DNA of 64,000 bases, from contig NC_081405.1 of assembly GCF_030272615.1 (NCBI RefSeq), positions 158,273,954 to 158,337,953 of the forward strand, in the 5' to 3' direction. Made by a program: the position numbers and the translations under genes. Below the pieces are notes generated by a model. That model had not been told where the DNA came from. It did no database searches and saw only the letters and a program-made list of their open reading frames with translations. The stretch's first letter is position 1, and each line of letters opens with the position of its first letter. The DNA is from Cryptomeria japonica. Lineage: Eukaryota > Streptophyta > Pinopsida > Cupressales > Cupressaceae. Positions 12,237 to 27,774 of this stretch are shown in pieces.

Positions 12237-13430
12237 GTGAGATCAAGGATAATTTGGGTGAAGGAAGGTGACAAAGGATTAAAAAATTTATTCAATATGC
12301 TAAAAATAAAACAAAGTAGAGAAGAAATAGGTCTGATTCAAGATGATAAACAATGGCTGTATAAAAATAATAGCATCATCAAAATGTTTTGTAATTTCTA
12401 TAAAACTTTATTTACTGTTGATGATAAAAAGGTAGAGTGTTAAGATGCCCAAAAATTATGCAGAAGAATGATTCCAAGGAAAGACACCCCAAGTATGATG
12501 AAACAATTTGGGAAGATGATCTCTAAAGGTGAGATGAAGGATGTTATCCTCTCCTTTAATAATGGGAAGTCTCCTAGAGGTGATGGCCTCCCAATTGAAT
12601 TTTACAAGGCCATGACATGGGTAATAGATGATCCATTTGAAGTCTATAGTAATGCATTCAAGACTGGAACCTTGGGGAAGGAAATCAATAAGGGTATAAT
12701 CAAACTATTACCCAAAGAAGGAGATAAAAGTAATATCCAAAATTGGAGACTAATAACTTTGTTGAGTGTATCCTATAAGATCTTGGCAAAACTACTCACT
12801 GGAAGAATCAGAGTTATAAATTTTTTGCCTAGCATTATTACCTCGAGTCAAATAGGCTTCATCAAAGGTCAATAAATTCTTGAGAACCTATTAACCTATT
12901 GGCAATATGTGAGTTGGGCTAAGAAGCTTGGGTAGAATGTGGGTATTTTATTGCTAGATTTTGAGAAAGCCTACAACAAAGTAGAATGGTCCTTTATTAC
13001 TACTATTCCTAAAGCTATTGAATTTCCTAGCTCATTTTGTAGAATGGTTCGTGTTCTTTTTATGGATGCTAATGCACATGTTGAGATAAATGGTTATCTA
13101 TCTGAAGTCTTTCCTCTAAGTAGGTCTATTAGGTAGGGGTTCCCCTTGGTGCCTACCTTGGCCTTCCACTATATTTTGAGATCTGACCTACTTGGATCTA
13201 GCCCTCAAGGGATTAAACTACTTGATGAGTCTTTTTTAGTTAACATTCCATTTTTGGATTATATAAATTTATTCATTGTTTTAAATAGAGATAAAATGAA
13301 AAATCTTATAAATAGGTTGGAGTTGTTTTTCCTTGCATATAGGGCAAAAATATTTGAGTCTAAATCCATCCTCCTTGGTTGGAATAATGAAGTTCCAGAG
13401 TGGTTAATAGGATTTGGCTGGTAGTTGGAT
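12237..13430 (+). pseudogene. LINE reverse transcriptase remnant
   Basis: Ordered L1 RT blocks are visible. SRIIWVKEGDKG (12240) is the pre-RT SR--W-KEGD motif. KSPRGDGLPIEFYKA (12568) is the K(S/A)PG-DG block. IIKLLPKEGDKSNIQNWRLI (12696) is the LIPK-----NWRPI block. ITSSQIGFIKGQ (12840), then GILLLDFEKAYNKVEWSF (12939) follow. The catalytic FADD box is replaced by FLDYINLF (about 13252), so even an intact frame would lack both catalytic aspartates. Stops lie at 12873-12875, 13134-13136 and 13422-13424. Confidence 0.8.
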
Positions 13431-14262
13431 GGACTTGAAAATATTGTCAAATATCTTGGCATTCCTTTCTTAGTCTCCCCCATCCTACCTAACACGTGGA
13501 ACTAGATGTTTAGTAAAATTAAAAAGTAGTTGAATAGCTAGAATAGAGCCTGCCTATCCCTAGTTGGTAGAGTCTATGTTTGTCAAAAGGTCATCTCTAC
13601 TTATTCTATTTACTATGCTTTGTGTGGTTTTTTCCTAGTTATCAAGTGCATACCACTTAAAAAGTTATTAGGAGATATCTATGGTCAGATGGGAAGGGGC
13701 GTAGAAAGAAGCATGTGGTTAGATGGAAGTGGTGTTGTATGGACAAAGAAGATGGGGAATTATGATTGAAGGATTTGTAAACTTAGGGTATAGCACTAGC
13801 CAAAAAGTGGATTGAAAAAGCTATGGAGGGTAGTGAGCCCTAAAAAATATTTGTTAAACAGAACATTTTAGAAGCACACACTAAAATTGCAAGGAAGTGG
13901 GATAACATGCACATTGTTGATGGCCTTATCTCTAAATATACCATTATGCCTTTAGATTTTGTAGTCTTTTGTAGTATTTGGAGGGATTGGGAGATATGTA
14001 AAGGTTGATAAGATGCAATAGTGCTATTGTTCTTAATCAAGGTTTAATAAGTGGTTGTAGATCCCCATGGTGGAATTTAATGCATAAGGGCAAACCTTTA
14101 GCCTTGTTATAGGGGTGCTCTACTAGGAAATGGAACAAAATTTGTATCTCTACATTCAAAGACATTTTTTGCAATGGAAAACTTAAAAAATAGAACACAT
14201 TATAAGAAGAATTTGATCCGTCTTGTAATAATAAAAGAACATATTCTATTCTAGAGAAGAGC

Positions 14263-14940
14263 TTGATATGTTTAAAGCAACTTCTGCAAATAAAAGATAA
14301 TAATGAATATCTTTCATGTTTCAAATGGGCTCATGGTTTTCCTTTTTTGAAGCTTAAAGCCAAATGTCTATATAAGCTATTAGTCCATTCTAATTGCATT
14401 CTTGAGCATGTTAATAAGGTTTGGAATCTGAATTGGGATGTTAGAATGTGTTATAAAGTCTTTTCTAATTGTTTGTCGGGTTTGTTTGATCCTAAAAAGA
14501 AACGTTTTAGATGGCAAATGTTGATTCAAAAACTACTGTTTGATGATAAGGCTATCATGTGTCTTGTTTGTGGAAGTCCTAAACATTATATGCATATATT
14601 ATTCAATTGTCGATATGTAGTCTTTATCTAGTCTTTGTTTATGAGTCAGATTGATGGTTGGAACATATGTGATGTTAACTCTCGATCTGAAATTGTAATT
14701 GGTCATGTTAAAGGGGTTTTAAAAAGGCATAATATGTTTTGGTTCATTCTTTCTATTGAAATGTTATGGCTCTTGTGGAAAAAGCATAATGAATATCTTT
14801 ATGAAGACAAGAATAGAGTTCTTACGGGGTCTACTCTTAGACTCACATCCTTATTGATTCTTGAACAATTCACTCTCACACTTAAATTACCAATAGATAG
14901 ATTTATGAAAGTGATAGAAGAGGGCTCCCCCCCTTGTTAA
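14263..14940 (+). pseudogene. LINE ORF2 C-terminus, zinc-binding RVT domain
   Basis: Reads FRWQMLIQKLLFDDKAIMCL then CGSPKHYMHILFNC, with the C-x2-C...H-x4-C layout of the zf-RVT domain at the end of plant L1 ORF2. One stop at 14629-14631 separates it from a further piece (14635-14940) that still looks like the same C-terminus (FILSIEMLWLLWKKHNEYLY). Confidence 0.7.
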
Positions 14941-14947
14941 AAAAAGA

Positions 14948-15392
14948 TATAGAGAGAGCATATTATTGGCCTCAATATTTGAGACACGTGGACAAAAACT
15001 TCCAAGATGTGTATATTGATTTTCAGAAGGTGTACATCAACGAGCATCAGTATCAACTCAGAAGAGATGCAGTAATTAAATACATGGAAGTGTCCCACCA
15101 GAACTTGGACACCACTAGCTAGGAAAGGATTACCCCTCCTCTAGGAACATATGAATCCTACAAGGAAAGAAAGGGACAACCAGAGCATCAAGGATTTATG
15201 GTAATAGGAAGGATAAATAGGTGGCATCCAGTGAGGCTCAACAGGAAGAAGAAGAGGAGGAACAAAAAGGTGATGATGTTGATAAACTGGTTGAAGAGGA
15301 AGGACAATAGAATGAAGATGAGGATCAGAATGATGGCAATGAAGGAGGTGATGCAAAAGACCAGGATGAGGAAGTTGAAGTAGGATGGATGA
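14948..15392 (+). other. Unassigned coding-like fragment with acidic tail
   Basis: After the LINE A-run the plus strand reads RAYYWPQYLRHVDKNFQDVY without stops to 15122. From about 15222 another frame gives an acidic run (SSEAQQEEEEEEQKGDD and onward) with one stop. It looks like degraded protein-coding sequence, perhaps the end of a retroelement or captured gene. I do not recognise the family. Confidence 0.25.
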
Positions 15393-16587
15393 TGTTGATT
15401 CTTGGCAATATGCAGGAATTGATTATGTGTTGTCATTGATGTCAACACTGCTCTGGTTGGACATGGTTTTGGTAGAGGTTATCAGAGATTCTACTCTAGT
15501 ATGTTTAGATTGTTGGATTCGGTTTTGAAAGGATATTCATGATAATTATATGTATGTCATATTCAGTTGGTTCATGATTTGGTGCTCTAGAAGCTACTGA
15601 TTATGTTCTAGACTGTTGATTGATGCTCTTGGTCCTGGTTGGTAATATTTGATGAAATGGTTAAGTGGTTTTGATGCGGCTTCTAGAAATGGTTCTTAAT
15701 GTGCTAAAGGTGTTCTTGATCATGTCTCAATTATTTGGTGGCTTCACATTGGCTAGTGTGAAGATTTGGTGATCCTATTTGGGCTCAGTAGGATATTCTG
15801 TGTTATTGACACTGAGGGTTTTTCCCGATTGGTGTAATGTGTTACGGTTTATCCAGAATCCTCTTCGGAAGTGTTTGATGATTTGTTATTTGGGTCCTTC
15901 GCCGACATGGGTTGTGGTCCAATTATTGTTTGATGCATTGTAATGATATATTTATATTAGGGCGATCGACCTACTTGTTTAGGTCTATGTAACGTATAAA
16001 TATGATTGTAAGATCTCATTGTAGATCATGAATGAATGAATGATGGATGGATGGATTGGATGCATAGATGAGTGATTAACGAATATATGTAGATGTGAAA
16101 TAAGGTCTACAAGGTTGATGGAGGTTTTTGTATGAGGATTTAGTTCTCTGGTTGTGTTGCAGACAATGCTCTTAATTGAAACTGTAACCAAGCATTAGGA
16201 GATGCTATTTTCACAGTTCATTTCCTCTGGATTGTAGTTCGATGATTATTTAAGTCTGTGAGACTTCCCTTTTGTATTGAGGAGTGTCCTCTAAGAGGTT
16301 GGCCTGATTGTAAGTGCAATCCCCATTGTAATATTTTCACATACTACTGCAGAAGTATTATCTGATTGTGGGTAGGGTTTCCCACTGTGGTTTTTCCTTT
16401 CACCAGGTTTTCCACGTCAAAATATTGGTGTTGTGTGTTGTGGACTCTCATGCTTTATCTTTCACAGTGTTCTCATGTTGCTCCAGTAGAAGGTTTATAA
16501 TCTGTAATAATTGTTTAACTTGTGGAAAACCAATTCACCCCCCCTCCCCCACCCCTCCTCTCAGTTTTCCTCTGGTTCATTCTAACA
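15393..16587 (+). mobile_element. Copia-type LTR, probably solo
   Basis: Near its left end it has TGTTGTCATTGATGTCAA and it ends TTCATTCTAACA. The 3' part carries the marks seen in the other copia LTRs here: a TTTCCCACTGTGG...TTTTCC stretch (about 16378) and a C-rich tract before CTCAG (about 16540). The flanks would be GATGA and GTTGA (4 of 5 match) if it starts at 15393; 15428 is an alternative start. No primer-binding site follows, so a solo LTR is more likely than a 5' LTR. Confidence 0.6.
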
Positions 16588-17415
16588 GTTGATGACGTTG
16601 GGCAAGACGGGAATGTTGACTAATGATGATAATTTATGCTTTTTTATTTTATGGAGACACCCTATGCATATGCTTCTAGTAGTTATTAGTATATGCTATG
16701 GTAGATTGAATATTTTGCCTTTCGATTTACTGTGATATTTTGGTGAGCTTGGATAGGCTATATGGATTTGGAATGATCTTCTTGATCACTATTTGATGTA
16801 TCCAGTCTTCTACTATTTCTTGAATTAATAGAATTGATACGTGATCTTCAATTTTTAAAAATTCTTTAAAAAAACGTTTACAATTAGACATGCTAATTTG
16901 ACAAATTAGAATCACACCAATTCTTCTCCTCTATTTATTATGCCGAGAGGCATCTACAATGACATCAAAATGTCCGTAAATAAAAATAAATTTTTGAAAC
17001 AATTTGACATGCAAATGACAGGTAAATGCATGAAATATGTCATATTTCAGCTTTTGTGGAGGTGTTATTTTATTACCCCAAATAATATAGAACCCTCACC
17101 ACTTGTCTCCAGCTAGATTCACAACTTTTTACATGCAAGACTGGATATGTATTCTTGATATTTAATATTTTAGAAGAACATTTATTTTAAAAATAATTTT
17201 GTTCAATTATAAAATATCTCTTGACATATTTTACATATATTTTTTAAATATAAATATACTATTTTTTAAAACAAACATAATAATAAAACACCACACTTAT
17301 AATCTAGATAATATACCTACAATCCAAAAGCTACTAAATCTACAAACACCCTTATGTTCTCGTGCCACACCTAAACCTATAAGCACCCTTATATTCTCAG
17401 GCAATTAGGCACGTG
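16588..17415. other. Spacer downstream of the CYP74 gene
   Basis: AT-rich. No gene, terminal repeat or RNA seen. Confidence 0.4.
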
Positions 17416-17421
17416 TTTATT
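17416..17421 (-). terminator. Poly(A) signal of the CYP74 gene
   Basis: TTTATT on the plus strand is AATAAA on the minus strand, 66 nt past the stop codon. The position is normal for plant 3' ends. Confidence 0.5.
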
Positions 17422-17486
17422 AACTGAAAAGACCCCGAAAGACTCGACATACATCCGCGACATTAAAGAGAGTGACAAACAGGGAA

Positions 17487-18911
17487 TTAAGAAGTGGCCT
17501 TCTGTAGCGAGGTAAAAACAACTTTGGTGGTTGTGGACGGATCGATCTCAAAGGAGTCGTAATGAGCGAACAGATGCGCCACCAGCAGCCGTGATATCAT
17601 CACCACGAAGTTCTTCCCCGCACACTGCTTATTATTCACCGTCGTCTCCTCAGTCTCCGGTCCATTCGACCACAGCACATATTTTAACAATTTCTCCCCT
17701 TCCTCTGCCATGAAACGCCGCGGGAGAAACTCCTCAGGATTGTCAAATACCTTGGGATCTCTGGTGGCAAAAGGCTGATACCCACCAAGCATCTCTCCCT
17801 TCTTCACCGCATATTTCCCATCGTGCGACTCCACCACTAAATCTTCTTTCGCATGTCCATACTGAAACGGCACGGGTGGCTCGATCCTCAGCGCTTCATA
17901 CACCGTCGACCGAACCAACACCATGCTCTCCAGTGCTGTCATATTCAATCCTCCGTTATCTTTAATGGCAGATCTTACTTCTTCTGCCAGATCTGCGTGC
18001 AGCTGCTTGCCTGCCGCCGAAATGTGTTGTATAAGAATGGGAAAAAATACAAACATTCCTCCGAAGGTATTGAAGCATATGTTGAACACCAAATTATGAC
18101 ACGCCTCGTCTCTCTTTAGGCCGAACTGCTGCTCCGCCGCGTCCAGCGCCTCTTTTCCATACGTCCAGAAGAAATTGTACACTTTGTTGTAATCCTCACG
18201 CACAAGCAGGAACGGCAGAGGGGCTGCGTGGATGGTGACCTCCTCCAAGATCTTGGGAAGCACGCCAGTGCTTGCAATTGGAGCGAGCTGAAGCCCAATC
18301 CACTTCACAACATAAGTAGGCCCATCCGTTCCCAGACTGGCAGGCCCCGAATCTGCAGGATCTCTGTTCAGCACCGACCTGCACAGAAAATTAAAACACA
18401 TTTGCAAATTCTCGCTCGTAAATTCGGCCTTGCCGGACTCGGCAAATTGTTTGTCAAGCTTAGCCCACAGCTCTCCCGTGGCCCGTTCGAACTCCGGAAA
18501 CCATTTGGTTGCGTTGGTCTTGAGTACATGGAAGCAGAAGTTCTTGAGCTTGGTGTGATTTTCTTCGGAAGGGTCCAAATACGAGAGTACCCGATAGCCT
18601 CCGGTAAAGTCCGTGCTGGGCATGTAGACGCCCGTGAAGACGTTCTTCTTTTCCACTTTACTCAGATCGAAGAGTACGGGAAAGCTCTTGGCGTCCAGCA
18701 GAATTATGACGCGAGGATCGGGAAACAAAGGCGGACCAGGCGGCATATTCACTCTGAATACGGTGCTCTTGTATTTCTCAATGCGCGTTTTGAAGAAAGC
18801 ATCTACCCCTTCCTTTACGAAATAGTCGAAGCGATCAGCAATGGCTCCGATGACAGGCAAGCCATAGCTTCCAGGGACCTCTTGTACTCCTTCATCGCTC
18901 GAAGCAGCCAT
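17487..18911 (-). CDS. AOS: Allene oxide synthase-like cytochrome P450 (CYP74 family)
   Basis: Complete 474-residue intronless ORF. CYP74 enzymes rearrange fatty-acid hydroperoxides without O2 or a reductase; allene oxide synthase makes the precursor of jasmonate. The heme loop is NKQCAGKNF with the cysteine ligand at residue 430. The I-helix is CFNTFGGM with Asn281, replacing the usual P450 Thr motif as in all CYP74s. Other family blocks are MPSTDFTGGYRVLSYLDPSE (97-116), YEALRIEPP and QPFATRDPKVFDNPEEF. Phe92 in NVFTG is the position where AOS has Phe and hydroperoxide lyase has Leu, so AOS is favoured over lyase. The ATG has A at -3 and G at +4. The N-terminus reaches the P-x-x-(Y/F)GLP motif after about 12 residues, so no chloroplast transit peptide is visible, unlike many angiosperm AOS proteins. 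The gene is GC-richer than its surroundings and shows no breaks, so it is probably functional. Family certain; AOS rather than another CYP74 activity likely. Confidence 0.93.
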   Translation of the reverse strand: MAASSDEGVQEVPGSYGLPVIGAIADRFDYFVKEGVDAFFKTRIEKYKSTVFRVNMPPGPPLFPDPRVIILLDAKSFPVLFDLSKVEKKNVFTGVYMPSTDFTGGYRVLSYLDPSEENHTKLKNFCFHVLKTNATKWFPEFERATGELWAKLDKQFAESGKAEFTSENLQMCFNFLCRSVLNRDPADSGPASLGTDGPTYVVKWIGLQLAPIASTGVLPKILEEVTIHAAPLPFLLVREDYNKVYNFFWTYGKEALDAAEQQFGLKRDEACHNLVFNICFNTFGGMFVFFPILIQHISAAGKQLHADLAEEVRSAIKDNGGLNMTALESMVLVRSTVYEALRIEPPVPFQYGHAKEDLVVESHDGKYAVKKGEMLGGYQPFATRDPKVFDNPEEFLPRRFMAEEGEKLLKYVLWSNGPETEETTVNNKQCAGKNFVVMISRLLVAHLFAHYDSFEIDPSTTTKVVFTSLQKATS

Positions 18912-19014
18912 GCTCGGCCTTCTCTCAGCTCTAAAATCAAACGATAACTTGGCAATCTGAATGCAAGAACTAGAAACTGGCTTGGGTGGATTGGAACATC
19001 CACAACTAGGTACT

Positions 19015-19020
19015 TTTATA
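19015..19020 (-). promoter_or_regulatory. TATA box of the CYP74 gene
   Basis: On the minus strand the sequence is AGCTATAAAAGTACC, about 105 bp upstream of the ATG. It predicts a start near 18985 and a 5' UTR of about 75 nt. Another TATAAG lies further upstream (about 19044-19049). Confidence 0.65.
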
Positions 19021-19209
19021 GCTTTATTTTGTCCCTTCGCATCTTATAAAGTTGTTCGAGTTAAAGTTCCAACTGTAAATCACCTTTTCACCTCATGACC
19101 CGATTGTTGAATTCTCGGTAGCTGAAGGTCGGGAAAGACATGGAGATCCACTAAATTTTCGGTTGTCAAATCCTAACAATCAATGTCTTCACTGTCAATA
19201 CTCTTTCAA

Positions 19210-19715
19210 GTGTAAGAATCTACAGTTTATGGATTGTCAAAAGTTGGTGGTGAGTACCATGACTAATTAGAATTATCAGCAACAGACTTGTCTAATAAGC
19301 TTAGATACCATTTAATGAAGTTCAACTAAACTCTTCATGGAAAAAGAGCATTTTGGTGAAATTGTCATGATCTTTTTCATATGATCATCTAGTTTATTTT
19401 CCTGGTTTAGGAGATATGTAGATTCGCTAAATGCTTGACTCATTAAATTGCAATTAATGTTAGATCTTATATAAAAAAAAAAAAATTAATTTTTTTTTTA
19501 TGCTTTTTTAAGAATAGGACTTCAGGATTTATAGATTGTAAAAATCCATTCTATTTTGAGTGAAGGTGGTGAGTACCATGAGTAATTGAATGATTCACAA
19601 AAGTCTTCCCTAATAGTAAGCTTGCAAACCAGCTAATGCAATACAACTAAACTCTTGTTAGAAAAAGATCTCATTTTGGAAAAAATGGCATGAGGTTTTT
19701 CATATGACCATCTAA
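19210..19715. repeat. Diverged ~200-bp duplication upstream of the CYP74 gene
   Basis: About 19210-19405 and 19515-19715 share ordered phrases: GGTGGTGAGTACCATGA, AACTAAACTCTT, GAAAAAGA, CATTTTGG and TTTTTCATATGA-CATCTA. The offset is about 300 bp. It lies 0.3-0.8 kb upstream of the CYP74 start codon. Confidence 0.7.
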
Positions 19716-20821
19716 TTTGATTATCTTACTATGTTTTTCACTTTGATCTTAAAAAATATGAAGTGGTTATACTTGCACATCATCATGTCTAGACTTCCAC
19801 CTTCTAATCCAAATTTTAATGTCTATTATGTTACAATGGAAGGAACTTATAGCTACATGACACATTTTTTCATTATTAATTATTTATTTTTCATAATGTA
19901 TAGAATGATTTTTTTTACATAATTTTTAGCACACAATAATACCACATTGTGAACATTATGTGTAGTAAAATAGGGACATGGAAATTATTATTTTTATGAG
20001 ACATGCATTTGCATTGTACATGTATTCATACTGGATTTGATCATTTATTTATTTGATAACACTAGCTTCATTAAAATTGTTGATAGATCCATAGATGATT
20101 GTTGGCCTTTGATGCAATTGTGGGAGTGAATGATGTAACTATTCTAATTAGTTAAATTCTTGAATTAAACTTTTGAGTCTACATCATGCTTCTTCAAATG
20201 ATCTTCTTTTAAAGTTTGTCTCCTCTATGCCTAAAACATTCATTTCATTTATTTCCACTATTTCTTTGGATAATTTGAATAAGTTAATCCTTAAGAGATA
20301 AATAATAATCACATTTTGAATACCTACCTGGTATTTAAAATATCCTTGCCATTACTTGTTCAATTTTTATGAGAGTGTGTATTAGAATGGATAAATAGAG
20401 ATATTCATAGCTATCTTTTAGCTACTTTTAAGGTGAGCTCGTGTGTTTTTTTCTAATTTGTGAGTAGAGGGTTTTGGAGGAGGTTAGATCATCTATCTTT
20501 TATCTTATAATATGGAACATGAAGGGATAAATGATCACTATTTTTTAAAGTTACCTTTAACTTATTGTTTTGAGGTTTATTTATTTTAATTTTAGTGATT
20601 TTAATTTTTGATTTGATATATAGAAACACTCCTACAATTTGACATAATTATTGTCCTCATTTGAGATATGTGTGCTTGTGTTGTGTTATTTCACCATATA
20701 GCTTATCATTCTTATCTTTTCTCTATATGTTTTCTATCTCATTACAAAGTTGTTAGTATTGGAATTATAAATTATAAAGTTGGAGAATAATTTCTTCACA
20801 AAGGAAGATGTGTTGCTCTAT
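19716..20821. other. AT-rich spacer
   Basis: No gene or repeat family recognised. Confidence 0.4.
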
Positions 20822-24559
<3,738 letters not shown>

Positions 24560-25126
24560 TCATATCCCTAATTTTTTTTTAAAAAGTTGGGTAAACTAGG
24601 TAGCCCAAACATTTTTCCCTGAGTTTCAAAAGCTTAATTGGGTGGTCTTATCCTATTCAAATCTAGCTTCATGCAAGAATATATCAATTCTAAGTTAGCG
24701 TAAAGATGATTTTAATTATGAAATCCCTATATAAGGCATCCCTCTCAATTCATTTTCATCACCTAATTATATGCTAACATTATCATCAATTCAAGAGCAA
24801 ATTCCTTCTTCCTTCAGAGTAAATTTGATTCAAGGAGAAAAAAGCTACTGCAAGGCATCTTCAATTATGATTTAATGATAGATTTTATGTGATTTATCAT
24901 TTTATTGCATCAACACATGGAGAACTTATTCTAAGAGCATTACGTCACCTATTGAAGGTATAATCATCTGTATTCAAGAATTTCAGCCTTGCCCTCAAAA
25001 GGAAAGCTTTTCCAATTCAATTCAAGTTCAATTTCTATTTCAATTAGGGTTAATTCCAAACTCAGGGTTTTACCTAAGGCAAACCCCTATCCACAACCCC
25101 TTTCTTTCCTATCGTGTGCAAATACA
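24560..25126 (+). mobile_element. LTR-like promoter fragment, host of the nested copia insertions
   Basis: It has a TATA box TATATAAG at 24728-24735 followed by a leader-like region ending GGGTTTTACCTAAGGCAAACCCC. The layout resembles the U3/R part of a gypsy LTR. If so, its continuation lies beyond 32973, after the solo LTR that splits it. No ends or target duplication could be found. Confidence 0.35.
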
Positions 25127-26570
25127 TGTTGGCATTGAGATGTCATTGATGTCAACATACATAGATGCAAGGCCAATCTGGTTAAGTATGCAAGGGGAGA
25201 TAAGTTGCAGAAGTGTTGGATTCGTGTTGGTTCATATTCAACATCAATGCATGGGAGATCTTTCTCGTCACTACACAGTGTTTTTTTACCACTCTTTGCG
25301 CGCTTGATATTTTTGGTCAGAGATCCTACAAGCCTCCTTGACACCCTTGCACTTTGATGTGACTGCTTTTTTTTGAGACCTCCGTCGGCCTTTGTAGACA
25401 CTTCCTGTTATACCAATATCCCTATTTTGGAGAGACTTCAGATATATCTTGTCGAATTGCAATTTGAACCCTTGCTTTATCAGTTAACCGCTCTTCGATG
25501 GATTTATGAGTCATCAATTCCCATTCCACTCAATCCTCGATCTCCGATAGTGGACCCCACCCCTACTTTATCGGTTAATCACTCTTTGATGAAAATGTTT
25601 CCACTAGTTTCTATAGTCAACCTTTGTTCCACCTGATCTCCAATCCTCGATAGTGTTGTATCAATGAGCCCCTCACAAGTCTCATATCAACCGATCACAC
25701 TTTTTTTTATCTTTTTGCACACACATTTTGTTGTTCCATGTTTCTTGAGGTTCCCAATAGCCTAAATCTCCAATTATTCAAGAGTATGATAATGTCAATA
25801 GAAAATTTTCCCACATGGACATTGACCAAGTGTGACTCGATGACTAAGGTGAAGTTGAAGACATAGCTTGGATGAAGAAAATCCAATTCCTCTGTCCAAT
25901 AAGAAAATTCAAATTGTTGGTGAAGAATGGTGGTATGGACACACAATAAGTGATGACTTGTAGTCCAATCATATCAGATCACAGAGATGAAGAAGAGAGG
26001 TGGTCGCATTTAATGAAGACCAGTTGAGTGGTTCGAGAAGATCAGTTGTCTTCTATTGACAAGATATCATATCAATGAGTAGGTGAAGATTACTAAGAAT
26101 AGTAACTGAACACAGAAGACTAATCTGAAGATGGAGAGGATGCATTTAATGATGGCGACTATTTGTCTAAAAGGAATACATAGAGGATAAACTTGGCTTG
26201 TATGCCATGATGTGAATTTAATTCAACTTTTGGTGGGAAGGTTGATAAGAGGTAAAAGAAAGAGATGATAAGAGATTTTTGTGTTAAGGATAAGAAAATA
26301 GGGGGGAGTCGAGTACAAAAGAGTGTGTGTGGTGTATAGTATAGAAGTAGAAAAAGGAAGGAGACATATACATAGCTTGAAGTAGAGAAGGAAAAATAGA
26401 GAGCGTGAAGAATTCAGAAGGTAATACACTCAGAGTGGGGTAGAGTAGGAAATTATATAGAGAAGAAATCAGAGAGTTGTGAATAGAGATAGAAGAGAAC
26501 AGAAGGCAGATATCAAAAATTGATAGTAGAGAGCTTAAGAACAAATAGAAGAGTGCGGAGGACAAAACCT
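25127..26570 (+). mobile_element. Old copia-type solo LTR, left part
   Basis: It starts TGTTGGCATTGAGATGTCATTGATG and continues at 32561-32972, where it ends GTGTTCAACA. Together these make a 1.86 kb LTR split by the copia element at 26571. The flanks are ATACA (25122-25126) and CTACA (32973-32977), a 4 of 5 match. With no internal region left, it is a solo LTR. Confidence 0.6.
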
Positions 26571-27448
26571 TGTTGAATATCCAAGAAACTAAGAGGGGGG
26601 AGGTGAATCAGTTGACAACAAAATTAGGAAACCCATGTAAAATTTAGATTAGACACAAGAGACACCAGTATTTACATGGAAAAATTATAAAGAATGCTAA
26701 TTCTCAATATATAAACACCGGTTAAGGTGACATTGGTTAAGGTGATTTTTACAATGGGTGGATCACTTCCAATGTGCTCACTGTTGGTGGGCTTACTTCC
26801 AATATGCTTACTAAAAATGAGCTCATTGCCCTAAAAGGCTCACTGCACTAAAAGGCTCACTACCAAAGAAGAAAGAAAGACAAAGAGAATCCACCATAAG
26901 AAAAACACAGTCTGTGCTGTCGAAACTCCTTTCGGTAAATATCTCACAACACTACACTCACACAATCACTAGATTCCTTCAATCTAGCATGTCTTCAACA
27001 CACAAAGCCACATATGAAATCATCAAATCAGACTCCTATAAATATTGTCTCCGAAAATCATAATTATGAATGTCGGCTAAGACGAAGATCTAAAATAGGT
27101 CTCCACTAAACATTCTAGTGGTGGGAAGGAATGAAAAGTGGACCATATCATACCATTCCTCCTTGAACATATCAACACACTATATACATCACCAAGGCCA
27201 AACCTAAAACACATTCACACACTATGCGGTCTCAATATTTGGTCTAAGGCCTCGAGCTCTCGATCACGCCAAACCCAAAGATAATACAGAAAAAACATCT
27301 TTCAAGATACCAGATGCATCCAGGGAAACTGAGAACCTTCAACTACACAACATGCCTTAATTGAACACTCTTTCTCATCATACCATAACCAGACTTAATT
27401 CGAACCCAAAGGATTTGACATCAATGACAACACAATGAAATGCTAACA
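26571..27448 (-). repeat. 3' LTR of the copia element
   Basis: 878 bp. On the minus strand it begins TGTTAGCATTTCATTGTG and ends TTCAACA. It shares with its partner the phrases GTGAATCAGTTGACAACAAA and CACTAGATTCCTTCAATCT. It has gained a short duplication around GGTGGATCACTTCCAATGTG compared with the other copy. Confidence 0.9.
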
Positions 27449-27463
27449 ATCTCCCCCTTTTAT
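27449..27463 (-). promoter_or_regulatory. Polypurine tract of the copia element
   Basis: On the minus strand, AAAAGGGGGAGAT lies directly before the 3' LTR start TGTTAGC. Confidence 0.8.
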
Positions 27464-27774
27464 CATTGATGGCAACATCCATCAACAACAATCAACAAAA
27501 GATCATCATTATGCACAACCATCTCTCTCTCCCCCTTCCATTTACAACAATGAAAAAGGTGATCAAAAACTCGCCTGAGAAACTCACTCCTGCTCCCCCT
27601 GAGAGGAAGCACATCACCACCAGTCCAACAAAGAATGTACGTGCTGCTCACTAGACCAATGCACACCTGAAATATATATTAGTTAAATCTGGTAGGGGGT
27701 AATACCCCTAGCTTCTATTAGAGATACTTGAAAGTATCTTTGCATAACGCCTTCGTGAAAATATCTTCAATTTT

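Larger units (their letters stand above)
9791..14947 (+). mobile_element. Decayed L1-type LINE (copy 1)
   Basis: Plus-strand fragments follow the L1 order: an ORF1 nucleic-acid-binding fragment (9812-10380), an apurinic-type endonuclease fragment with a GDFNM core (about 11550), reverse transcriptase blocks (12237-13430) and a zinc-binding RVT-type C-terminus (14263-14940). It ends in a short A-run (about 14939-14946) after TTGTT, as expected for a LINE 3' end. Many stops and frameshifts break it, so it is not autonomous. ORF1 phrases resemble those in the second LINE at 41946 (for example KMIQSGLFVIF here, RMIQKGLFVMF there), so both belong to one family. The 5' limit is approximate. Confidence 0.8.

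Noticed and set aside
18228..18947. 239-residue open frame opposite the CYP74 gene
   Set aside because: No recognisable domain. A stop-poor antisense frame of a GC-rich real gene.
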